13,902 nucleotides of DNA from contig JAJZOM010000220.1 of assembly GCA_021811505.1 (NCBI GenBank), forward strand, positions 1 to 13,902, read 5' to 3'. Numbering within the stretch: the stretch's first letter is position 1; the number at the start of each line of letters is the position of its first letter. Below the pieces are notes generated by a model. The model saw only the letters and a list, made by a program, of their open reading frames with translations, was not told where the DNA came from and did not search any database. This DNA is from Thermoplasmata archaeon (GTDB taxonomy: Archaea > Thermoplasmatota > Thermoplasmata > Thermoplasmatales > Thermoplasmataceae). This document shows positions 1 through 5,940 of the stretch, piece after piece. A program made the position numbers and the translations under genes.

Positions 1-20
1 GAAAAGGGCTCAGATTGGAA

Positions 21-28
21 TTATAAAT
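21..28 (+). promoter_or_regulatory. TATA box of the tRNA-Val gene
   Basis: The A/T-only octamer TTATAAAT is centred about 25 bases before the first base of the tRNA, the usual archaeal TATA-to-start distance. It is therefore likely to be the TBP-binding site that drives this tRNA. No clear purine-rich BRE stands out beyond the preceding GGAA. Confidence 0.65.
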
Positions 29-48
29 TCAAAGGTCTCTGGTTATTT

Positions 49-120
<72 letters not shown>

Positions 121-200
121 TTTATAGCTATTGGTAAGTCTGGTTTTAAGTTAAGTTCCGCATGATAATCAGTGTCAGTGTGAGATGTTGAACTCCTATT

Positions 201-626
201 TTACCCTGTTTTCCTAACATTGTCGAAAATTGTGTATGTGCACATGTACGAATGCGGGGAAAGTGCAATCTCTAGATTTTGAGAATATCCGAAGCCTCGC
301 TGCTCTCTGGTGAGATATACAAGTTTTCTCTTTTCAACCGCGACAGGAACAACGTCCAGATAATTCAAGTTCTTTCTTATGCTTTCAATTGTCCTGTCTG
401 CAAGTTTTTCCATCATCATTGAAAGGAACGGGGATAGTAATTACACAAAGACTTGCGCTTTTATACGATCGGATCTCCTATTTTATACCGGCCATATTTT
501 GAGGAATGATTTGATAGTGCGAAATGATCGTTCAATCTGCCACTGTTTCTTGTATGCGGATATAACATTACCTTTCAGAATATTGGCGTTGTTTGCGATG
601 AGGAAATGCCCTGTGAATCGTTTCAC
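201..626 (-). pseudogene. decayed IS4/IS1634-like transposase, C-terminal part
   Basis: One minus-strand reading frame runs from about 704 down to 201 and is broken by TAA codons at 483-485 and 441-443. From 626 downward it reads VKRFTGHFLIANNAN, then VISAYKKQWQIERSFRTIK, SFLKIWPV, stop, NRRSDRIKAQVFV, stop, LLSPFLSMMMEKLADRTIES, RKNLNYLDVV. This follows the C-terminal catalytic part of IS4/IS1634-type DDE transposases. The YREK signature is recognisable as Tyr (552-554), Gln in place of Arg, Glu (531-533) and Lys (510-512). The first stop replaces the Tyr normally found after the R/W-P-V motif. An apparent 72-residue ORF starting at 419 is only the tail of this frame, and the open frame on the opposite strand at 379-696 is its shadow. 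The N-terminal half and the element ends are missing, so it cannot be active. The family call is from remembered motifs, not a search. Confidence 0.85.
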
Positions 627-712
627 GCAATTTGAGGAAAATAAACGGAAATTATTTTCGATTCGTACTGATGAAGATATACAAAAACTAAAATAACGAT
701 GAGTTCATGAAT

Positions 713-720
713 TATATATT
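713..720 (+). promoter_or_regulatory. TATA box for the 736-1749 gene
   Basis: TATATATT is the strongest TATA-like element before this gene. Its centre near 716 predicts transcription starting near 740, which is downstream of the TTG at 736. If this is the promoter, translation would begin at a later in-frame TTG (751 or 757). Confidence 0.5.
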
Positions 721-735
721 AAGGTAAATGTAGGC

Positions 736-1749
736 TTGCCTTGTAGAATCTTGGAGTTGAAACATATAAGTAGGATATTGGATTTCTGTGCGATCCTGAA
801 ACTGCACCGGGTTCAGCCGAAATATCTGAAAGCGAAGGAAGTACATATTGGCGAAGCAGACCATTTTCATTTCATAGCAAAGGAAGGCAACCAGTGGTTA
901 TTCTACAGAAACACCGGTAAAGACCTGTCAAAGAACGAACAGAAAGCCCTGCAAGAGTATGCAAAATCAGTTGGCATATCTGGGGAAATTCAATATATAA
1001 ACGGACTTTTACAAATGGTGATCCCGGATCACCAGGGAAAATTTTATGACAGTATCAATGAAATCCGGGGATGCAGAGTGATGCCTACCACCTTGCAGAA
1101 AGACGGTGACGTATACTTTTGCATAGAATTCCACGAGAACAGCATGAAGCGCGTCAGCGATAAAATTCTGGACTTTGTACAAACAGACGGCCCATACCGG
1201 AAAACCATTCTCTACATGGGCAGACAGAAGTCGAATCTGCCATATCTTCTCAACCTCTATATGTCATTTGGAAACAGTCTTCAGGACTTCAGCCTGATTA
1301 AAACTCGCTGGGAATTCAATGAAGTAGACATTGTCTCAGGAAATGACAGAGTATTCCAGAATCATGGTATATTTGTTCCAAAGCAATTCATTGACGGGGA
1401 AAATGACACGCTGATCTGGAGCATGGAAAATGCTGACATGAAAACCAGTACAAATTACGAAATAGTGGATGCAGAGGATCAAGTTGTCGAAACCAGAATA
1501 AAAACAAAATTTTTTGCCGACTTTTACAAGAATGTAGTAAAGAGCTATAGCGGACCGGTTTTTTACGGTGCAAAATGTGATGGCACGGGGCTCTCCAGCT
1601 ATTATATAGTTGAGAAAAGGGCTCAGTCAATGTTTCTTACTGGTCTGAATAACCATCTTAACAGGCCGGCAAGAGTCCAGCATAAAAATTATCTGCAGGA
1701 GATCACGGACCTCAGTAAAATTGTAAACACGAACGAATTTCCATTCTGA
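736..1749 (+). CDS. unrecognised protein, 337 residues
   Basis: I do not recognise this family. The frame is long, has normal codon use and an ordinary soluble composition, so it is very likely a real gene. It has no signal peptide and no membrane segment. The N-terminal 160 residues alternate predicted strands and helices; then comes a well-conserved-looking stretch around residues 155-215 (TDGPYRKTILYMG, NLPYLLNLY, IKTRWEF), followed by a mixed C-terminal part. No ATG start is available: the first TTG is at 736, but the TATA box at 713-720 would place the message start near 740, favouring TTG at 751 or 757. It lies between a transposase relic and a convergent gene, with only 57 bases to the latter. 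A regulator or ligand-binding protein is possible, but nothing here proves it. Confidence 0.75.
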   Translation: MPCRILELKHISRILDFCAILKLHRVQPKYLKAKEVHIGEADHFHFIAKEGNQWLFYRNTGKDLSKNEQKALQEYAKSVGISGEIQYINGLLQMVIPDHQGKFYDSINEIRGCRVMPTTLQKDGDVYFCIEFHENSMKRVSDKILDFVQTDGPYRKTILYMGRQKSNLPYLLNLYMSFGNSLQDFSLIKTRWEFNEVDIVSGNDRVFQNHGIFVPKQFIDGENDTLIWSMENADMKTSTNYEIVDAEDQVVETRIKTKFFADFYKNVVKSYSGPVFYGAKCDGTGLSSYYIVEKRAQSMFLTGLNNHLNRPARVQHKNYLQEITDLSKIVNTNEFPF

Positions 1750-1806
1750 GCAATAGAATTCCGAACAGAGTTCTAAAGCATAACAGACTTCATAGAGAGG
1801 CGATGG

Positions 1807-2424
1807 TTACGCGTATAGCCCTTTCATGTCCTCACCAGCTCTCCTGCTCCTCAACACTTCGTTTACTATCTTCTCCGCCTCATCCTTGTTTATGCCAACT
1901 TTGTCTGTCAGGAATACCTTAATCTCCTCTTTACTCTTCCCCTGGCCTACCATGTCCTCAATCATCATGTGCATACGCACAGCAACCTGCTTGTTAAACT
2001 GCTCCTCGAGTTTAAGTGCGCGTACCATCATATAGAGTGATGATAGGAGGATGTTCAGACCTAGGTTGAGTTCGCTTTTGGTAATGCGTTCAACAGCAAG
2101 GTCCACCCTCGATATTATCTCCTCATTCATCCCGAACAGCATGAATTTTGATATGTCGATTCTCTGATTGAGAATCAGAAGAGTTCTGTAGGTGTTTAGT
2201 CTCAGCATGGAGTCCATCACGGCAGTCTCAATACCTGTTCTAACCGTAATATGAATTGTATCGGGATGAAACCCCAGAAGAAAAGCGAATGGAACATTCT
2301 CATTTTCCATGATGAGGTGATATGGATCCTCGCTGAGTTTCCATGGAAGGTCAACGAGATTCTTTGCGTTCTCCTTTCCGTCACTCAGCCACTCAATCAC
2401 TTTTTCTTTTATTGACATAAACAT
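1807..2424 (-). CDS. unrecognised soluble protein, 205 residues
   Basis: The start ATG at 2424 sits 22-26 bases after a TATA box at 2444-2451 on the minus strand, so the message is probably leaderless; a second ATG two codons later could also serve. Residues about 30-140 look like an alpha/beta domain (ENENVPFAFLLG, TIHITVRTG, LLILNQRIDISKFML, then helices), a pattern reminiscent of YbjN/CesT-type chaperone folds. That resemblance is weak and is my inference. The last 60 residues form charged helices (GQGKSKEEIKVFL, NKDEAEKIVNEVL) like a small helical-bundle or UBA-like domain. It has no membrane segment or signal. It converges with the 736-1749 gene. No function can be assigned. Confidence 0.8.
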   Translation of the reverse strand: MFMSIKEKVIEWLSDGKENAKNLVDLPWKLSEDPYHLIMENENVPFAFLLGFHPDTIHITVRTGIETAVMDSMLRLNTYRTLLILNQRIDISKFMLFGMNEEIISRVDLAVERITKSELNLGLNILLSSLYMMVRALKLEEQFNKQVAVRMHMMIEDMVGQGKSKEEIKVFLTDKVGINKDEAEKIVNEVLRSRRAGEDMKGLYA

Positions 2425-2443
2425 GAATTAATAGCAGTGTAAT

Positions 2444-2451
2444 GATATAAG
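2444..2451 (-). promoter_or_regulatory. TATA box of the 205-residue gene
   Basis: On the minus strand the element reads CTTATATC, about 25 bases upstream of the ATG at 2424. This spacing implies a leaderless transcript and supports that start. Confidence 0.6.
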
Positions 2452-2474
2452 TTTTCGTATTGTTTCTATAGTTT

Positions 2475-2939
2475 TTATCTCTGATTGAATTGAACTATCC
2501 TGTTGTTCAATAGATTTTTGACAGTATTCCATTCAGAGTCAGTTATCGAGTACATCATGGTGTCCCGGTATGTGCCGTTTCTCCTGATCCTGTGATTCCT
2601 CAACCTGTCCTCAAACTTAGCCCATAAATCGGAAGGATACCGGGTGTAAGCGACCTCCACGGTACGATGGTTGTATTTCACTACTTTGTATCTCGTGCTT
2701 CCAACGATGCGGTTACTATCTTTCATAACAATCACAAAAGGATATTCACATTTCAGTTCCTGATTCCCGAAGGGTTCCGTTATCCACGCCGTTACAGCAT
2801 CAACAGAGTCGAGTAAAGTTGACATCCATGTAAAGTCCGAGGTTCTTCCGGCGCGTTAAAGAGTTTCAACATGATCTTCCCTTAGTTGTTCTAACCTGAC
2901 ATATCTACCCTCCAGGGTGCACGGTCGCAAGTCTTACAT
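2475..2939 (-). pseudogene. broken GNAT acetyltransferase (RimJ/RimL-like)
   Basis: An ATG at 2937-2939 is followed at once by TAA (2934-2936), then an in-frame remnant: DLRPCTLEGRYVRLEQLRED, HVETL, TAA at 2856-2858, RAGRTSDFTW, and then a 116-codon open stretch from 2825. That stretch carries the family landmarks YPFVIVMKDSNRIVGSTRY and RTVEVAYTRYPSDLW near its start and NHRIRRNGTYRDTMMYSI near its end. Between LWAKF and EDRLRNHR (about base 2612) some 50 residues are missing, including the acetyl-CoA pyrophosphate-binding motif A. With these restored the protein would be about 200 residues, normal for RimJ/RimL-type N-acetyltransferases. Two nonsense codons plus loss of the cofactor site mean no working enzyme is made. 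A TATA box 26 bases before the ATG is still visible. Family assignment is by remembered motifs. Confidence 0.88.
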
Positions 2940-2961
2940 ATTCCGTGGATCGCGGTTATGA

Positions 2962-2968
2962 CTTTATT
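2962..2968 (-). promoter_or_regulatory. surviving TATA box of the acetyltransferase pseudogene
   Basis: AATAAAG on the minus strand is centred about 26 bases before the pseudogene ATG at 2939. This geometry fits a leaderless promoter that has outlived its gene. The box itself is weaker than others in the window. Confidence 0.4.
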
Positions 2969-3008
2969 GCATCACAATTACTTGAATTGCTGAATGTCAG
3001 TTAAAATG

Positions 3009-3040
3009 CCATAAGAACAGAAACACTTATGGTTTCTGTT
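3009..3040. promoter_or_regulatory. two interleaved inverted repeats upstream of the MFS gene
   Basis: CCATAAG (3009-3015) is mirrored by CTTATGG (3026-3032), and AACAGAAAC (3016-3024) is mirrored by GTTTCTGTT (3032-3040). The arms alternate in A-B-A'-B' order within 32 bases. The block lies just upstream of the TATA box at 3049-3056 and between two divergent promoters, so it is a good candidate for a dimeric regulator's operator controlling the MFS-amidohydrolase genes. The repeat is seen; the regulatory role is inferred. Confidence 0.5.
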
Positions 3041-3048
3041 TCTTTGCA

Positions 3049-3056
3049 TTAATATT
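3049..3056 (+). promoter_or_regulatory. TATA box of the MFS transporter gene
   Basis: TTAATATT predicts transcription from about 3078. This excludes the TTG at 3058 as a start and supports the ATG at 3088 with a leader of roughly 10 bases. Confidence 0.5.
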
Positions 3057-3087
3057 ATTGATTTCTCCGAACAAATGCTGTCTTTTT

Positions 3088-4524
3088 ATGGCACAACTAA
3101 AAATACGTCACAATGTTCCGGCTTCAATGGCAGATTCTTTTCTGAATGAGAAAATAGCGCGTGATGTTGTGAGGATAGATTCGTCGAGGAATTTCAAGGT
3201 ACTCAATAAGTTAATGGTTATATCGGGGTTGGGATATACTTTTGATGCCATTGCAATTGCCTTGATTGCATTCATTCTTCCAGTGGTCATAGCACCTTTC
3301 CACCTTTCCGGGATACAATCTGGTATTCTCGGAGCGAGTACACTGATTGGATATTTTGTAGGAGCGACATTCTGGGGACTTGTAGGAGATAAATACGGCA
3401 GGAAGCAGTCAATACAGTACACGCTCATAATATATGCGATTTTCAGCTTATTGAGCGCCTTTTCAACTAATTTTTCTGAACTCACAATATTCAGAATCAT
3501 CGCTGGTTTCGGGATTGGTGGAGAAAGTGCGGTAATAGCCCCGTACTTTAGCGAATTTGTCCCCAGAAAGTTCCGAGGAAGATATACCGGGATGTTAACC
3601 GGCTTTTTCTCTTTCGGATTCATAATTTCAGCCTTCCTAGGATATTTCCTTGTACCGATACCCAATATAGGCTGGAGAATAGCCTCGATCATTACGGCTT
3701 TGCCGATATTTTATGTTATAGTGTTAAGATTCAAGCTACCGGAATCTCCAAGATGGCTGAGACTCCATGGAAAAGACTCTGAAGCGGATTCCGTGCTGAA
3801 TACCGTTACAGGAAGCACTGAATTACCAGCTGAAATTGATGGAAAACCTTCAGAAATCTACATAAGTGAGATAGTTAAAGTGCTCGGTAACGCCAAGCGG
3901 GGAAACAGCTTCAAACAGATCTGGTCAAAGGCATACAGAAAAAGAACTTCCATGCTCTGGATCCTCTGGTTCACCACCGGATTTGCTTATTACGGATTCT
4001 TTGTTTTTGTTCCGACACTCCTCGTTGACAAGGGGTACACCCTCATAAGAACTCTTTCAATGTCCCTTCTCATCTTTATAATGCAGTTCCCAGGATATTA
4101 TTCTGCGGCTTTCTTTATAGAGAGATTCGGAAGGAAAACCGGAGTTACAACCTATATGATCGGCGGGGCAATCGCGGCCATACTGCTGAGCCAGTCATCA
4201 ACGACGTTAGAGATAATTATACTTGCTTCGGCAATGTCGTGGTTCCTTAACGGTTTGTTTGGTGGAGTCTATATCTACACACCTGAACAATATCCCACAG
4301 ACTTCAGAACCTCCGGAATGGGTTATGCGTCATCGTTCGCAAGAATCGGTGCCATAATATCTCCAATCGCTTTCGGAATTCTCGCCGTTTCCATCCATTT
4401 CTCCGGTGTGTTTGTAATCAGCTTCGTTGTGATGCTGTTCGGAGCAATATCGGTGTTGATTCTTGGCACGGAAACAAAGGATAAGGATCTGGAGAGGACA
4501 GGATCTGCGTCCGAGGCTTTGTGA
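3088..4524 (+). CDS. MFS transporter, sugar porter / metabolite-H+ symporter type
   Basis: This is a 478-residue membrane transporter with about 12 hydrophobic segments. Family landmarks are plain: an Asp in the first helix (TFDAIAIAL), the loop 2-3 motif GDKYGRK (residues 100-106), RIIAGFGIGGE (136-146), PRKFRGR (159-165), PESPRWL (218-224) before the central loop, ERFGRK in the second half, and TPEQYPTDFRTSGMG near helix 10-11. Together these point to the sugar-porter / SV2-NiaP-like branch that moves small organic solutes with protons. The substrate cannot be read from sequence. I chose ATG at 3088 because an upstream TTG (3058) overlaps the TATA box; ATG at 3127 is also possible. The amidohydrolase gene follows 56 bases downstream, which suggests that the imported compound may be its substrate. 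Confidence 0.93.
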   Translation: MAQLKIRHNVPASMADSFLNEKIARDVVRIDSSRNFKVLNKLMVISGLGYTFDAIAIALIAFILPVVIAPFHLSGIQSGILGASTLIGYFVGATFWGLVGDKYGRKQSIQYTLIIYAIFSLLSAFSTNFSELTIFRIIAGFGIGGESAVIAPYFSEFVPRKFRGRYTGMLTGFFSFGFIISAFLGYFLVPIPNIGWRIASIITALPIFYVIVLRFKLPESPRWLRLHGKDSEADSVLNTVTGSTELPAEIDGKPSEIYISEIVKVLGNAKRGNSFKQIWSKAYRKRTSMLWILWFTTGFAYYGFFVFVPTLLVDKGYTLIRTLSMSLLIFIMQFPGYYSAAFFIERFGRKTGVTTYMIGGAIAAILLSQSSTTLEIIILASAMSWFLNGLFGGVYIYTPEQYPTDFRTSGMGYASSFARIGAIISPIAFGILAVSIHFSGVFVISFVVMLFGAISVLILGTETKDKDLERTGSASEAL

Positions 4525-4568
4525 GAAGCCATTATTTATTTTAAAAAATTATTAACCGGATTTCGTCT

Positions 4569-4574
4569 GGAGGT
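4569..4574 (+). promoter_or_regulatory. strong Shine-Dalgarno site before the amidohydrolase
   Basis: GGAGGT lies six bases before the ATG at 4581 and fixes that start. A strong ribosome site implies a leadered or cotranscribed message, unlike the leaderless genes nearby. An A/T-rich stretch at about 4534-4553 could also hold an internal promoter. Confidence 0.7.
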
Positions 4575-4580
4575 CTCAAG

Positions 4581-5786
4581 ATGGTTAGCAGTTATTTATT
4601 GAAAGATGGACAATACTTTGATCACAATAAGGGTGAATTCATCAATGGAGATATTTTCATAATTGATGGAAAAATAAGCCTTAACGAGTCCAGTCCTAAA
4701 GAGAAAATGGAAGTGATAAACTGCCGTGAGAAATTCATCGTCCCCGGTTTTTTTGACTGCCACGTGCATCTGAACTGGAGCGGAAGCAGTAATCCAATTG
4801 ATGATACGATTAAGGACGGTCCGGTTGGTGCAATTATAAGGGCGTACAGAAATTCAATGAAATCTCTCGCCAGCGGGATAACCAATCTTGTCGATGTCGG
4901 TTCATTTAATGATGTAGCTATCAATCTTGCCGGAATGATAAATCGTGGAGTTATATTTGGGCCGGATATCCTTGCTGCTGGCAGGATTCTATGCATTACT
5001 GGAGGACATGGGGCTGGCATGGGGTACGAGATCAATGGGCCTGTCGAGGCACTTTCTGCTACAAGAACCCTCATAAAGAAGGGAGCTGACTTAATCAAGA
5101 TAGCCGCTACATCTGGAGCGTACGGTGACACAGGTGCTGAGAAGCTGGAATCATACCAGATGAATGAAGATGAAATACGTGCTGTCACGTCAGAAGCCCA
5201 CAAATTCTTCATAAAAGTTACTGCTCACGCCCTGAATTCTGTAGGAATACATAATGCACTGATCAATGGCGTAGACGTGATTCAACACGGCGCATTTCTC
5301 AACAAGGAAGATGCAGCATTCATGTCTAAGAATAACCGGTCTCTTGTGCCAACACTGTATGTTTACAGAAAACTGGCTCAAGGAGGGCCCGGAGTCATGG
5401 GAAAGGCAGTCGAGAAATCCAGAATGGTGGTTGAAAACCATAACGAAGCCTTTGCAACGGCCATGAAAGCTGGCGTCAATATAGCTTCCGGAACAGATGC
5501 TGGATCACCCAATCTTGGAGATCATCCGACACTAATTGAAGAGGTAATTACAATGCATGAGATCGGCATGAGCGAAGCAGACTGCATCAGGGCCATGACC
5601 ATAAACGCTTCCAGAGCATTCGGCGTCCAGGATTCATACGGTTCCATTGAGAACGGTAAAAAAGCAAACCTTGTGCTGCTCGGCAGCAATCCGTTGGAAA
5701 GCGTGCATAACCTCTATGATGTTAAGGGTATAATAAAATCCGGGAGATTCCTCCAGAAGAACGATATTTTATCTTCAATTATTTGA
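4581..5786 (+). CDS. metal-dependent amidohydrolase (imidazolonepropionase/prolidase-like)
   Basis: This is a 401-residue cytoplasmic enzyme of the amidohydrolase superfamily, COG1228-like. An N-terminal beta part leads into FIVPGFFDCHVHL with metal ligands His61 and His63. Then come GGHGAGMG (141-148), Lys173 in LIKIAATSGA (bridging, probably carboxylated), His216 in TAHALN, His236 in IQHGAF and Asp306 in GTDAG. The full two-metal set is therefore present. The C-terminal segment NGKKANLVLLGSNPL closes the small beta domain, as usual. Relatives hydrolyse cyclic amides, acylated amino acids or proline dipeptides; the exact substrate is unknown. It follows the MFS gene by 56 bases on the same strand. 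Start and length are well supported by the Shine-Dalgarno site and by the family's size of about 400 residues. Confidence 0.92.
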   Translation: MVSSYLLKDGQYFDHNKGEFINGDIFIIDGKISLNESSPKEKMEVINCREKFIVPGFFDCHVHLNWSGSSNPIDDTIKDGPVGAIIRAYRNSMKSLASGITNLVDVGSFNDVAINLAGMINRGVIFGPDILAAGRILCITGGHGAGMGYEINGPVEALSATRTLIKKGADLIKIAATSGAYGDTGAEKLESYQMNEDEIRAVTSEAHKFFIKVTAHALNSVGIHNALINGVDVIQHGAFLNKEDAAFMSKNNRSLVPTLYVYRKLAQGGPGVMGKAVEKSRMVVENHNEAFATAMKAGVNIASGTDAGSPNLGDHPTLIEEVITMHEIGMSEADCIRAMTINASRAFGVQDSYGSIENGKKANLVLLGSNPLESVHNLYDVKGIIKSGRFLQKNDILSSII

Positions 5787-5804
5787 AAGCGTGTATCTTC
5801 CCAC

Positions 5805-5850
5805 TTTTTTTCAATTACCTTATTTTCACGGTTTTTACTTTTATTTTCTA
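5805..5850 (+). terminator. T-rich terminator after the amidohydrolase
   Basis: A run of seven T (5805-5811) is followed by several shorter T-runs on the plus strand, starting about 20 bases after the stop codon. Archaeal RNA polymerase commonly stops at such oligo-T stretches. Confidence 0.6.
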
Positions 5851-5856
5851 TATAAG
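5849..5856 (+). promoter_or_regulatory. orphan TATA-like element
   Basis: TATATAAG is a good TATA match, but no plus-strand ORF follows before the opposing permease gene. It could drive a short or antisense RNA starting near 5878, or may simply be part of the T/A-rich terminator region. I see nothing else in the 149-base gap. Confidence 0.2.
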
Positions 5857-5919
5857 TCTCCGGGATACAGATACGGCACCAGAACGTTTGAATACGTATA
5901 AAATTTAAAATAAAATATG

Positions 5920-5940
5920 ATTGAATCTTTAAGATTCAAT
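5920..5940 (-). terminator. perfect palindrome at the end of the permease gene
   Basis: The 10-base arms ATTGAATCTT and AAGATTCAAT are separated by a single T. The permease stop codon (TGA, 5936-5938) lies inside one arm. On the minus strand the hairpin is followed by a T-rich tract, giving the shape of a bacterial-type intrinsic terminator. It could also be a protein-binding palindrome. Confidence 0.55.

Noticed and set aside
379..696. Plus-strand 105-residue ORF
   Set aside because: It lies antisense to a transposase relic whose minus-strand frame carries clear catalytic motifs; the plus-strand translation has no domain-like pattern.
1755..1776. Weak hairpin AGAATTC/GAGTTCT between convergent genes
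   Set aside because: The stem is short with a G-U pair and no T-tract follows on either strand, so a terminator call is not justified.
3108..3692. Minus-strand 194-residue ORF inside the MFS gene
   Set aside because: It is a shadow of the well-supported transporter on the other strand, with proline-rich, low-information composition and no promoter.
4622..5212. Minus-strand 196-residue ORF inside the amidohydrolase
   Set aside because: It is opposite the conserved metal-ligand blocks of the amidohydrolase and has no start signal of its own.
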